From positions 1,302,001 to 1,366,000 of the forward strand of contig JBGFSY010000001.1 in assembly GCA_041277045.1 (NCBI GenBank): DNA of 64,000 nucleotides, written 5' to 3'. Positions 8,172 to 16,694 of this stretch are shown piece after piece. The number at the start of each line of letters is the position of its first letter. Position 1 is the first letter of the stretch. The notes under the pieces were generated by a model. That model was not told the origin of the DNA and did no database searches. It was given only the letters and a program-made list of their open reading frames with translations. Both the position numbers and the translations under genes were made by a program. Source of the stretch: Reddybacter sp041277045. Lineage in GTDB: Bacteria > Pseudomonadota > Gammaproteobacteria > Pseudomonadales > Porticoccaceae.

Positions 8172-10046
8172 ATGATAGAGAAAATTGTAATGCCTATAAA
8201 GATTGATCCAGAGACAGGTTTAAAAATATTCAACACACGCGCCGAAAAGGCCAATGACAAAATTACCGGCAAAGGTTACTCAGTAGTGACTGACGAGGCG
8301 CTGACATCACTGGCAGAAGAGAAAGCCGGTGACGTCTTTAATGCCGATGAGCAAGCCAAGTATTTAGAGTTCAAAAAGTCGCGAACCGGCGTCGCCGAAT
8401 ACATTGGTATGGACGGTAAGTTCAGTAAATACCTCAACGATGTCCATTCTCAGCCGCCGATTCCAAGAGAACCTCTGGATGATGAATGTGAAATCCTGAT
8501 TATCGGTGCGGGCTTCGCGGGTCTGATGCTGTGGTACAAACTGAGCCAGGCGGGATACAAAGATGTGCGCTTTTGTGAAAAAGGCGGCGATGTGGGCGGC
8601 ACTTGGTACTGGAATCGCTATCCGGGCATTGCTTGCGATGTTGAATCTTATAGCTACCTGCCCTTGCTCGAAGAGATGGGTTATATCCCAACGATGAAGT
8701 TCGCCAGTGGTTTCGAGATTATGGAACACTGTCAGAACATTGCGAAAAAGACCGGTTTCTACGATAAATGCCTGTTCCACACCACGGTTGAAGAAACCCA
8801 GTGGGACGAGTCTGCTGGACGCTGGATCGTTAACACGGATCGTGGCGACAAGATGAAAGCTAAGTTCCTGGTCGTTGCCAACGGCATTTTGACCACGCCG
8901 AAGCTGGCCAAAATTGAAGGCATGGAAGACTTTAAAGGCGATGCCTTCCATACCTCACGATGGGATTATAACGTCGACATCACCGGTAAACGTGTCGGCA
9001 TTATCGGCACGGGTGCTACGGCGGTGCAGATTATTCCTGAAATTTCAAAAACCGTAAAAGAGCTGTTTGTGTTTCAACGCACGCCTTCATCGATTGATGT
9101 CCGTGATCAGAGGGAGACGACTCCTGAAGAATACGCAACTTGGCCAAATGAGGACGATTGGGCGAAAAAACGGCGGGCAAGGTTTGCCAAAATTTCATCG
9201 GGTCGTACGGCACTGTCAGGTAATGATGACTACCTGTCCGGTAAAATTGAAGATGCAAAACCGAAGAAGAAGCACAAGACAGTCCTGTCGCCCGAAGAGC
9301 GGCAGCAGAAGCAACTGGATACCAACTTCCGCATCATGGAAGTCATTCGGGCCAGGGTTGACTCTATCGTAGAGGATCCAAAAACGGCGGCGGCCTTGAA
9401 GCCTTACTACAACTACGGTTGTAAGCGCCCGACCTTCCACGACGAGTATCTGCCGGCGTTTAACAAGCCCCATGTGCACCTTGTTGACACGGCTCCCAAG
9501 GGTGTTGAAAAAATCACTGAGAATGGCGTTGTTCACGATGGCGTCGAGTACCCCGTTGATGTGCTGGTCTACGCGACTGGATTCCAGTGGATGGCGACGT
9601 CGACATTCGACATGATCAAGGGCTGTGATGGGCGAACCCTGAAGCAAACCTGGGATGAAGGTGGCACCAAAACCTGGTTGGGCTTGCAGACTAAAGGCTT
9701 CCCCAACATGTTTGTTATTACCGGCCCTCAGGGCGGTGGTGGTAGCTTCAACTTCACCGATACCATCAATGATCATGGTGAGTACGTGCAATGGATGCTC
9801 GATACCATGGCAGAGAAAGGCGCCGACGTTGTTGATATTACTGAGGACTCTCAGGTTGAGTACGCCGAGCATTGCGCTGATGCGGACAGCGCCACGCAGG
9901 CTCTGCGTGATTGTATTTCTTACTACGATAATGAAGGGACTGCCAAGCCGGGTCAGCTGGTTTACTACGGTGGTGGTCGCTGGCATAAATATCGAATCAA
10001 AGGGCAGGAGAGTCTTGCCCCCTATGTGTTTGAAACTAAGTCTTAA
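8172..10046 (+). CDS. Baeyer-Villiger monooxygenase (flavin-dependent, class B)
   Basis: It is expected to insert oxygen next to a ketone using FAD and NADPH. The 624 residues include the FAD Rossmann motif GAGFAGL (about residue 110), GGTWYWNRYPG, the diagnostic FxGxxxHxxxW fingerprint as FKGDAFHTSRWDY, a second Rossmann motif GTGATAVQ, and the late ATGFQW. An N-terminal extension of about 100 residues before the first Rossmann motif resembles that of larger members acting on aromatic, macrocyclic or steroid ketones. I chose the ATG at 8172 because GGAGGT lies 12 bases upstream; ATGs at 8139 and 8190 are in frame. A terminator follows. Substrate is unknown. Confidence 0.92.
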   Translation: MIEKIVMPIKIDPETGLKIFNTRAEKANDKITGKGYSVVTDEALTSLAEEKAGDVFNADEQAKYLEFKKSRTGVAEYIGMDGKFSKYLNDVHSQPPIPREPLDDECEILIIGAGFAGLMLWYKLSQAGYKDVRFCEKGGDVGGTWYWNRYPGIACDVESYSYLPLLEEMGYIPTMKFASGFEIMEHCQNIAKKTGFYDKCLFHTTVEETQWDESAGRWIVNTDRGDKMKAKFLVVANGILTTPKLAKIEGMEDFKGDAFHTSRWDYNVDITGKRVGIIGTGATAVQIIPEISKTVKELFVFQRTPSSIDVRDQRETTPEEYATWPNEDDWAKKRRARFAKISSGRTALSGNDDYLSGKIEDAKPKKKHKTVLSPEERQQKQLDTNFRIMEVIRARVDSIVEDPKTAAALKPYYNYGCKRPTFHDEYLPAFNKPHVHLVDTAPKGVEKITENGVVHDGVEYPVDVLVYATGFQWMATSTFDMIKGCDGRTLKQTWDEGGTKTWLGLQTKGFPNMFVITGPQGGGGSFNFTDTINDHGEYVQWMLDTMAEKGADVVDITEDSQVEYAEHCADADSATQALRDCISYYDNEGTAKPGQLVYYGGGRWHKYRIKGQESLAPYVFETKS

Positions 10047-10056
10047 TTAGTGTGTA

Positions 10057-10095
10057 GAGGGTGCGAGGCTTTGGCCTCGTGCCCTCAGTTTTAGT
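10057..10095. terminator. Terminator between the BVMO gene and the facing small exported-protein gene
   Basis: GAGGG at 10057-10061 pairs with CCCTC at 10082-10086, and CGAGGC with GCCTCG inside it around a TTTG-type loop, followed by AGTTTTAG. It lies between convergent genes, so it may act in both directions. Confidence 0.65.
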
Positions 10096-10105
10096 GGAGT
10101 TCGGT

Positions 10106-10549
10106 TTAAATGGAGTTCGGCTCTGCCGCTATATTCTTTATTCTGTAAGAATAGTTCGCCATTAGCAGTTTGCACTTTTCACCAAATTCGTAAATTAATT
10201 CGTCAATACGTTCCGGGCTTTCCAGCCTTTCTCTGATAATGATTCTTGCCCTGTGCATAAATTTTTTGCGCCTGTCTGCAATAGAAATACCCGCTGCGTC
10301 ATAGAGTAAACTGGCAGTGCGCAACAGAGTTTCTGAATTCAGGGCGATAGCGCGGACCACTTCACTGTCGACATTCGGGTTCTTCTCCAGTCCGCCGGCG
10401 GTGTATTCATAATAAATACCGCACTCCAGTGCCGAGTCAGCGAAGACAAGGGATTTGCTTTCTTGTTGGCTGTTTAGATTCAGCGCCAGGCTGCCGCTAG
10501 AAACGATAGCCAACAGCATACCGACGGGGAGGGCTTTGAACGTTGTCAT
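10106..10549 (-). CDS. Hypothetical exported protein
   Basis: This 147-residue protein is not recognised. From the ATG at 10549 it has a signal peptide (MTTFKALPVGMLLAIVSSGS, cut near ALA). The mature part of about 120 residues is mostly helical, has two Cys (ALECGIYYEY and GEKCKLL), and includes a basic segment RRKKFMHRARIIIRERL. An in-frame ATG at 10570 is equally possible; the ORF start at 10624 would spoil the signal peptide. It is convergent with the BVMO gene and divergent from the DUF411 lipoprotein gene. A periplasmic location is inferred from the signal peptide only. Confidence 0.6.
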   Translation of the reverse strand: MTTFKALPVGMLLAIVSSGSLALNLNSQQESKSLVFADSALECGIYYEYTAGGLEKNPNVDSEVVRAIALNSETLLRTASLLYDAAGISIADRRKKFMHRARIIIRERLESPERIDELIYEFGEKCKLLMANYSYRIKNIAAEPNSI

Positions 10550-10690
10550 TTTTATTATGATCCTGATCATTTTTGAGGCTCTAATCGAATGCGTCAACAG
10601 CACTAATGATAGACTCACCTTCAAGTTATTCCTGTATTTTCACGCGACTCTGGTCGAGTGGCGTTTAGTGTTCGATCTTTTGGAAGATAA

Positions 10691-11239
10691 ATGAATTATA
10701 AGCATTGCCTTGTTGGCGCGTTGTTAACGATAAATTTGGTGGCTTGTTCTGAGAAAAATGAAGAGCCCACTATTCTGGAAACATCTGTTGTGACTAGTGT
10801 TGAGGTGGGCCAGCAAAGTGAGGCTGAACAACCCAGCCCTGCTATCGCCATGGATCTCTATAAAAGCCCGACCTGTGGTTGTTGTGGAAAGTGGGCCGAT
10901 CATGCCGAAGACAGGGGCTTTGCGTTGACGACGCATCACCCTGCAGATTTAAGTAAGTTGAAGGCTGAGCGGGGTATCGCCCCTCAATATCGGTCTTGCC
11001 ACACAGTGGTTTCTGCCGATGACTATGTTTTTGAGGGGCATGTTCCCGCTCGGTTTATTCATCAATTTCTCACCGCACCTCCCGCCGATGCAATAGGCCT
11101 TGCGGTGCCGGCTATGCCCATGGGCAGCCCGGGTATGGAAATGGGTGATCGCTTTTCTCCCTACCAGGTTTTACTGTTAAAACGAGATGGCAGTGCTGAG
11201 GTTTATGCCGAGGTGAGCTCACCTCTCGAACAGTATTAG
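10691..11239 (+). CDS. DUF411 metal-binding lipoprotein
   Basis: The 182-residue protein has a lipoprotein signal (LTINLVACSE, lipidated Cys near residue 19), a short linker, and a DUF411 domain starting MDLYKSPTCGCCGKWADH. The CxxC within CGCCG, the later RSCHTVV and the Met-rich AMPMGSPGMEMGD tail are typical of DUF411 proteins, which are linked to copper handling. The ATG at 10691 has GGAAG eight bases upstream. It probably faces the periplasm and may bind or deliver copper. rlmA follows 32 bases later; no copper pump is adjacent. Confidence 0.85.
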   Translation: MNYKHCLVGALLTINLVACSEKNEEPTILETSVVTSVEVGQQSEAEQPSPAIAMDLYKSPTCGCCGKWADHAEDRGFALTTHHPADLSKLKAERGIAPQYRSCHTVVSADDYVFEGHVPARFIHQFLTAPPADAIGLAVPAMPMGSPGMEMGDRFSPYQVLLLKRDGSAEVYAEVSSPLEQY

Positions 11240-11271
11240 TCGTTATTTACTGAGCAGCAGACGATAAAACA

Positions 11272-12162
11272 ATGAAAGCTAAAAACCTGGCTTGCCCTAT
11301 TGATGGTGAGCGGCTAACGCTGGAAGAAAAACAATTACGCTGTATTAACGGCCACAGTTTCGATCTGGCCCGTCAGGGCTATGCGAATTTATTGCCGGTG
11401 CAGCACAAGCGCTCGAAGCACCCGGGGGACAGTAAAGAAATGGTGGCAGCGCGCCAGCGATTTCTAGATACCGGTGTTTATGCGCCGGTGGCTGATCTTT
11501 TATCAGCCACCTTGCACACGGCAATTAGCGGGATTGACCAGCCCTCTTGTCTCGATGCCGGTTGCGGTGAGGGCTATTATTTGGAATATGCCCTTAATTA
11601 TGTTCGGGCTAAAAAAGCTGGCGACGCACTAAGCCTTATTGGTCTGGATATTTCGAAAGAAGCGGTTATTGCCGCAGCAAAAAGAAATAAAACTATTAGC
11701 TGGGTGGTGGGCACTAATCGACAGCCGCCTCTATTGCCAGCGAGTGTCGATATTATTTTGTGCGTTTTCGGTTTCCACAGTTTTCAGGGTTTTAATAAAA
11801 TTTTGCCCCTGGGTGGCAAGCTGGTATTGGTTGAGCCCGGCCCCGACCACCTGCAGGAATTGCGGCAGGTCACCTATGCCCAGCTCAATAAAACTGATCT
11901 GAGTAAACTGGATGATGCCTTTACCAGGGGCTTTAAACAGGTGGGAGAGCAAGTGTTGCGCTTTAAAACGCCCGCGCTGTCGAATGAAACGCTACAAGAT
12001 TTATTGTTGATGACGCCGCATTTTTTTAGGGCCACTCAAGAAGGTCGAGAGGCCGTCGCAAAGCTCGATGATGTGAGCTTAACGGTCGATATGGTTTTTA
12101 GAAGCCTGGAAAAAGTCGAAGACATTGTTGCAGAGGCCGAGCAAGCTCCATCCGTGGAGTAG
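11272..12162 (+). CDS. rlmA: 23S rRNA (guanine-745-N1)-methyltransferase
   Basis: RlmA methylates G745 in helix 35 of 23S rRNA using S-adenosylmethionine. The 296 residues show the N-terminal zinc-finger region (LACPIDGERL, then RCINGHSFDLARQGY), the NLLPVQ and HPGDSKEMVAARQRFLD blocks, and a Rossmann SAM site CLDAGCGEGYY near residue 97. One zinc Cys pair is altered: the first CxxC is CPID, so metal binding may be imperfect, although C, C and H remain. Length is near the E. coli protein (269), with a longer C-terminus. Confidence 0.88.
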   Translation: MKAKNLACPIDGERLTLEEKQLRCINGHSFDLARQGYANLLPVQHKRSKHPGDSKEMVAARQRFLDTGVYAPVADLLSATLHTAISGIDQPSCLDAGCGEGYYLEYALNYVRAKKAGDALSLIGLDISKEAVIAAAKRNKTISWVVGTNRQPPLLPASVDIILCVFGFHSFQGFNKILPLGGKLVLVEPGPDHLQELRQVTYAQLNKTDLSKLDDAFTRGFKQVGEQVLRFKTPALSNETLQDLLLMTPHFFRATQEGREAVAKLDDVSLTVDMVFRSLEKVEDIVAEAEQAPSVE

Positions 12163-12230
12163 GCTTTTTTCTGGCGAATTTCCGGGGTTTTGGCAGCCCT
12201 TTAGTTCGACGATATGTCAGCTCTTAATAG

Positions 12231-12464
12231 TCAGCTTTTGATAATGAGGAGTAAATTCTGTGCATGTTCCGCCGCCGTTCTACCGAGCGTGGTTAAGTAG
12301 CCGCCATCGGCTTGTGTAATCAGGTCTTTGTCAAATAAGCGTTGCGCTGCGTCAATAACATTGGACTCGGCGGAGGAATGGATTTTTATACCCTCCTGAG
12401 TGGTCTTGAGGTTGTAGCGGGCAAGAATGTTGATCTCGTCGCCAATCTGCGTGTTGTAAGGCAT
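12231..12464 (-). CDS. TIGR02647 family protein
   Basis: This 77-residue protein matches from memory the TIGR02647 family of small conserved gammaproteobacterial proteins: MPYNTQIGDEINILARYNL, then STAEGIK-like TTQEGIKIHSS, AAQRLFDKDLITQADGGYLT and GRTAAEHAQNLL. The middle has a winged-helix look, but the function is unknown. The ATG at 12464 is the only good start. It is convergent with rlmA. Confidence 0.85.
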   Translation of the reverse strand: MPYNTQIGDEINILARYNLKTTQEGIKIHSSAESNVIDAAQRLFDKDLITQADGGYLTTLGRTAAEHAQNLLLIIKS

Positions 12465-12710
12465 GGCTTGTCCTCTAATGATTGTGGGGCTAGTGTACGT
12501 GAAAAAATAGAGCAGCCAAACTGAGCTAGATTAATTACCCGGGCCTAAAGGGTCTACATGCGTTGGAAGCGAGGCGAGTCTTGTTTGTTTCAGGTAGAAC
12601 TTATTAAATTTAATAATGTAAAAATATATTATCAATAGTGATGTCAATAGGCTTTGTGGATAGAAATCTTGATATTGTTTTAAGGTGGGTTACTGTATAG
12701 GTGGTGCGTT

Positions 12711-12740
12711 AGTTAACCATTAATGATAATTAACTATACT
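12711..12740 (+). promoter_or_regulatory. Promoter with overlapping palindrome upstream of hipBA
   Basis: AGTTAA at 12711-12716 and TTAACT at 12730-12735 form an inverted repeat with a 13-base spacer. TATACT at 12735-12740 is a good -10, and GTTAAC at 12712-12717 a weak -35 at 17-base spacing. A palindrome lying over the promoter fits autorepression by a HipB-type antitoxin, as known for hipBA. The surrounding 12465-12798 stretch is AT-rich and shows no gene. Confidence 0.5.
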
Positions 12741-12798
12741 GTTAAAGCAATTTTTGACTATTAAATATAGGAATCTATGCGTTGTGAATTTTGATGGT

Positions 12799-13140
12799 AT
12801 GACAGATCAGGCCGTGGCCGCTGAAATTGGCCAGCGCATAGACCAGCTGCGCCTTGAGCGGAATATGACCCAGCAACAAATCGCCGATGCGGTGGGTTTG
12901 TCGCGAGTCAGTTACGCCAAGCTGGTAGCCGGGCAGGCCAAGTTCGCCAATGTAATTGCCGTATTGCGCGCCCTCGATCAGCTGGCTTTGTTAGAAAACT
13001 TTGTGCCTGAGGCCGTGTTTAGTCCTTTGGAGCAATTGAAGATGAAGGGTAAGCAGCGCCAGCGCGCGAGTGGTAGCCGCAGCAGGGCAGCGAGTGCAGT
13101 GGCTGATGATCCCGATAAGAATGAAACGCTGGATTGGTGA
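12799..13140 (+). CDS. HipB-like XRE-family antitoxin/repressor
   Basis: The 113-residue protein has one helix-turn-helix of the Cro/XRE type (LRLERNMTQQQIADAVGLSR) and an unusually Lys/Arg/Ser-rich tail. HipB-type proteins bind operator DNA and neutralise the HipA kinase. Its stop overlaps the start of the hipA-like gene (TGATG), indicating coupling. The start is uncertain: ATG at 12799 or GTG at 12784, the latter with AGGA ten bases upstream. Confidence 0.8.
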   Translation: MTDQAVAAEIGQRIDQLRLERNMTQQQIADAVGLSRVSYAKLVAGQAKFANVIAVLRALDQLALLENFVPEAVFSPLEQLKMKGKQRQRASGSRSRAASAVADDPDKNETLDW

Positions 13141-14498
13141 TGGAGAACCTCGCAGAAGTTCGCCTCTGGGGTAAGCAGGTAGGCGCACTGGCCTATGACC
13201 CCGCAACGGGTATTAGCACCTTCGAATTCTCAGCCCAGTGGCGTGAATCGGGCATCGAAATAGCGCCACTACAGATGCCCATCGCAGCCACCAAATACAG
13301 CTTCCCCGGCTTAAGCCCCGCCACCTATCGCGGCCTACCGGCGATATTTGCCGACACCTTGCCCGATGACTTCGGCAATGCCGTCATTAATGCCTGGTTG
13401 GCGCGAACCGGCCGCGATGCCAACGCCTTTAGTCCTATCGAGCGCCTACTCTACACAGGTAGCCGAGGCATGGGTGCCCTGGAGTTTTCACCAGCCATTG
13501 ATCGAGGGCGCATGGGTGGCAAAGGGGGGAGTGAGCTGGCATTAGACTCGCTGGTGGCGATGGCGCAAACGGTGCTCGATGAAAGGCTCGGCTTACAGCA
13601 GCAGGTAAATCAACTGTCTGTGGATAGTGGTCTTGCCACGGATAACGATGAAGCTATGCAGGCTATCTTGCAGGTCGGTACTTCAGCCGGGGGTGCACGG
13701 GCCAAGGCTCTGGTGGCGGTGAATGCCGAGCGCACGCAGATTCGCTCCGGCCAGGTCGATGCCCCGGAGGGTTTCGAGCACTATCTGCTGAAATTTGACG
13801 GTGTGGCAGAGCATAAAATAGACAGCGAAACCTTTGGTGATCCCCTCGGCTTTGGCCGCATGGAGTACGCCTATTATTTGATGGCACAAGATGCCAGCAT
13901 CAATATTTCCCCCTCCGAACTATTGTTGGAAGGCGACCGCGCCCACTTCATGACCCGACGCTTTGAGCGCGAGGGCAATCGTAAATTGCACTATGTATCC
14001 CTCTGCGCAATGGATCATGCCGATTATAAAAAGCCCGGTACCTACAGTTACGAACAGCTACTCGCCGTGGCCCGCCAGTTAAAGCTGCCACGAGCCGATG
14101 CCATCGAAATCTTCCGCCGTATGGTGTTCAACGTCGTGGCGCGAAACCACGACGACCACAGTAAAAACTTTGGCTTTCTGTTAGATGAGCCTACTGGGGA
14201 AGAAGGTGGCAGACCAAAATGGCGTCTGTCACCAGCTTTCGATATTGCCTACAGCTACAAGCCGGGCTCACCCTGGGTCGACTCGCACCAGCTCTCATTG
14301 AATGGGAAAAGAGAACACTTTGAGCGCAGTGATTTACTGGCGGTTGCCACGTTAATCGGTAATTTTACCCGTGAAGCCCCGAAGATTATTGACCAGACTC
14401 TGGCGGTGGTAAACCAGTGGCCACACTACGCCAATCAGGCAGGTGTATTTGCAGCCTTACAAAAGGAAGTACAGAGCAATTTACGATTGGCTATTTAA
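13140..14498 (+). CDS. HipA-family serine/threonine kinase toxin
   Basis: HipA proteins phosphorylate glutamyl-tRNA synthetase or related targets and cause growth arrest. The 452 residues contain the N-terminal HipA_N subdomain (LWGKQVGALAYD; YRGLPAIFADTLPDDFGN), a Gly-rich nucleotide loop (VGTSAGGARAKAL, about residue 180), and the catalytic segment RNHDDHSKNFGF followed by the metal-binding FDIAYSY. All key elements are present, so it looks active. The ATG at 13140 overlaps the antitoxin stop. The target cannot be deduced. Confidence 0.88.
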   Translation: MENLAEVRLWGKQVGALAYDPATGISTFEFSAQWRESGIEIAPLQMPIAATKYSFPGLSPATYRGLPAIFADTLPDDFGNAVINAWLARTGRDANAFSPIERLLYTGSRGMGALEFSPAIDRGRMGGKGGSELALDSLVAMAQTVLDERLGLQQQVNQLSVDSGLATDNDEAMQAILQVGTSAGGARAKALVAVNAERTQIRSGQVDAPEGFEHYLLKFDGVAEHKIDSETFGDPLGFGRMEYAYYLMAQDASINISPSELLLEGDRAHFMTRRFEREGNRKLHYVSLCAMDHADYKKPGTYSYEQLLAVARQLKLPRADAIEIFRRMVFNVVARNHDDHSKNFGFLLDEPTGEEGGRPKWRLSPAFDIAYSYKPGSPWVDSHQLSLNGKREHFERSDLLAVATLIGNFTREAPKIIDQTLAVVNQWPHYANQAGVFAALQKEVQSNLRLAI

Positions 14499-14665
14499 TG
14501 GTGGTTTGAAGTCAGTTAAGGGCAATTAGGCTGGTGAATATTTCAGGCCGCCGAGTCGTCAATAAGCGCTGTAGCGCGATGACCGCATAGTCACACGAGG
14601 AGTGGTAGAGCTACGGTTGAAAGCTGCTAAAATCACCGCCTTTTTCAGTAGTAGGCTTAGGTGAA

Positions 14666-16291
14666 ATGACAGAAGTAGTAGCGAATCAAAGTACAGAGCA
14701 GGATTATGATGCGATTGTAGTAGGTGCAGGCCTTGCTGGCTTGTATGCAGTGTATAAGTTGCGCGAGATGGGCCTGCGCGTGCGTGGTATCGAAGCCGCT
14801 CCGGCAGTGGGTGGCACCTGGTATTGGAATTGCTACCCCGGTGCGCGTGTTGATTCACAATCCTATATCTACCAGTACTGGTTCTCCGATGAGCTGATTC
14901 AGGAATGGAACTGGGCGGAGCGTTTTCCGCCCCAGGCAGAAGTCGAACGCTATCTGAATTTCGTTGCCGATAAATTCGAGCTGCGCAAAGACTATGCCTT
15001 CGAAACTCGCGTCACTTCCGCCGACTGGGACAACGACGCCCAGTGCTGGCAGGTTGCCACCGATCAGGGCGAGACCTTGAGTGCGCGTCATTTCATCAGT
15101 TGCACCGGTATGTTGTCTGAGCCCAAGGCGCCCGACTTCCCCGGTAAAGACGCCTTTAGGGGGCCTATCGTTCACACCGCACGCTACCCCCGTGAAGGCC
15201 TCGATTTAAAAGGCAAGCGCGTGGGCGTGATCGGTTGTGGTGCGACCGGCATCCAGCTGATTCAAACCATTGCCAGCGAAGTAGAGCATCTAACCGTCTT
15301 CCAGCGCACAGCCTCTTACGGCGTGGCAATGCGTAATGACCAGTTCGACGATGCCGATCGCGATCACTGGCGTTCGAAGTCCGCCGAGTTGCAGGAAAAG
15401 GTCTACAACAGTTTCGTCGGCTTTGACTACGATTTTGAACACGGTTCCTGGTATGACAGTACGCCAGAGAAGCGCCTGCAGGTACTCGAAGAAAAGTGGC
15501 AAGAGGGCTCATTGAGCATGTGGGTCGGGACTTATCCCGAGATGTTTACCGATCAAGCGGTGAATGATGAGGTTTCTGACTTCGTGCGTAAGAAAATTAG
15601 TGCGCGCATTACTGACCCCGCCATCGCCGATCTCATCACCCCGAAGACCCACGGCTTTGGCACCTACCGTGTGCCCCTCGAGAACGGTTACTACGATGTC
15701 TATAACCGCGACAATGTCGAACTGGTTGATGTCAAAAGTGCGCCCATCGAATGCTTTACCGCAACGGGCCTGAAAACGACGGAGGGTGAATACCCCCTCG
15801 ACATCATCATTATGGCCACCGGTTTTAATGCGGGCACCGGCTCCCTGTCGAAGATGAATATTCGCGGTCGTGAAGGCTTATCGCTAACGGATGAGTGGAA
15901 TAAAGATATTCGTACCACCCTTGGCCTACAGGTTCACGGCTTTCCCAACCTGTTTACAGTTGCCGGGCCTCTCGCGCCCTCGGCGGCGTTCTGTAATATG
16001 GCCACCTGCTTGCAGCAGCAAGTAGATTGGGTGACAGACTGTATTGCCCACCTGGAAAAGGAACACCTTAAATCAATCGAGCCAACACTGGCCAAGCAGG
16101 ATGAGTGGGTAGCCCATCACGACGAGGTCGCCAACTCGACCCTGTTTGCCGCGACCCAATCCTGGTACACCGGCGCAAATATCGAAGGTAAACCGAGCAG
16201 ATTAATCTCGTATATTGGCGGCGTGCACGAATACCATCGCCGTTGTGAAGAAGCGCAAGAGAGTGAATACGCGGGCTTTACCAAAGTCTAA
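14666..16291 (+). CDS. Baeyer-Villiger monooxygenase, cyclohexanone-monooxygenase type
   Basis: This class B flavin monooxygenase has 541 residues, the classical length. Motifs in order: GAGLAGLYAVYKL near residue 22, VGGTWYWNCYPGARVD, the fingerprint FRGPIVHTARYPR, GCGATGIQ for NADPH, and ATGFNAGTG. The fingerprint ends HTxxYPR rather than HTxxWP, a variation seen in some subgroups. The ATG at 14666 is preceded by TTAGGTGAA. It is not closely related to the 8172 gene, which has a long N-terminal extension, so two ketone substrates may be involved. A terminator follows. Confidence 0.92.
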   Translation: MTEVVANQSTEQDYDAIVVGAGLAGLYAVYKLREMGLRVRGIEAAPAVGGTWYWNCYPGARVDSQSYIYQYWFSDELIQEWNWAERFPPQAEVERYLNFVADKFELRKDYAFETRVTSADWDNDAQCWQVATDQGETLSARHFISCTGMLSEPKAPDFPGKDAFRGPIVHTARYPREGLDLKGKRVGVIGCGATGIQLIQTIASEVEHLTVFQRTASYGVAMRNDQFDDADRDHWRSKSAELQEKVYNSFVGFDYDFEHGSWYDSTPEKRLQVLEEKWQEGSLSMWVGTYPEMFTDQAVNDEVSDFVRKKISARITDPAIADLITPKTHGFGTYRVPLENGYYDVYNRDNVELVDVKSAPIECFTATGLKTTEGEYPLDIIIMATGFNAGTGSLSKMNIRGREGLSLTDEWNKDIRTTLGLQVHGFPNLFTVAGPLAPSAAFCNMATCLQQQVDWVTDCIAHLEKEHLKSIEPTLAKQDEWVAHHDEVANSTLFAATQSWYTGANIEGKPSRLISYIGGVHEYHRRCEEAQESEYAGFTKV

Positions 16292-16306
16292 GCTATTGTG
16301 AGAGGG

Positions 16307-16340
16307 CTCTGTCAGTTATTGGCTGGCAGAGTTCTTGTTT
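16307..16340 (+). terminator. Terminator of the second BVMO gene
   Basis: CTCTGTCAG at 16307-16315 pairs with CTGGCAGAG at 16323-16331 (one G-T pair), followed by TTCTTGTTTGT. It also marks the junction where the cassette array begins. Confidence 0.7.
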
Positions 16341-16345
16341 GTGAC

Positions 16346-16600
16346 TTATCTGTAAGCCTCCCCAGTTTTTTTCAAGCGTCGTAGCCGAAGAGCTTGTGAT
16401 GTGATTGTAGGCTGATTGTGGCATTGCAAGACCTGACCCCGTTTTCTTGTATCTTTTTGCTCTACAGAGCAGGGGATTTCATCAACTTGTAACCCCATCG
16501 AATCAAAGTGGGTATAGAGAGTTATTGCTCCACCGATGATTGCTGCCAGCAATGTTGCTAATGCGCCATACTTTGCATACTTATGGGATTGTTCACTCAA
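16346..16600 (-). CDS. Small membrane-anchored cassette protein, unknown
   Basis: This 84-residue protein is not recognised. It has one N-terminal membrane helix (YGALATLLAAIIGGAITLY, residues 11-29) and a basic Cys-containing tail. The start is TTG at 16600: AAGGAG lies nine bases upstream and no in-frame ATG fits. It occupies the terminal cassette position, next to the attC at 16623, and no attC follows it, so its own recombination site may have been lost when the array fused to the chromosome beside the BVMO terminator. Confidence 0.55.
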   Translation of the reverse strand: MSEQSHKYAKYGALATLLAAIIGGAITLYTHFDSMGLQVDEIPCSVEQKDTRKRGQVLQCHNQPTITSQALRLRRLKKTGEAYR

Positions 16601-16622
16601 CCCCTCATTCTCCTTATTTAAA

Positions 16623-16694
16623 ACCTAACGCCTTGCTCATCCGAAAATTTGGAGCGCAGCGAGAAATTTTTCCGAGTGCAGCAACTTGTTAGGT
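16623..16694 (-). other. attC recombination site of the restriction-modification cassette
   Basis: On the minus strand the site begins ACCTAAC (16694-16688) and ends GTTAGGT (16629-16623), matching RYYYAAC and GTTRRRY. The 72-bp element is imperfectly palindromic between the cores. The stop codon of the restriction-endonuclease gene (16691-16689) lies inside the first core, as in many cassettes. Confidence 0.82.

Noticed and set aside
9216..9986. 256-codon minus-strand ORF opposite the first BVMO gene
   Set aside because: Shadow of the BVMO coding frame; the plus-strand protein has all BVMO motifs.
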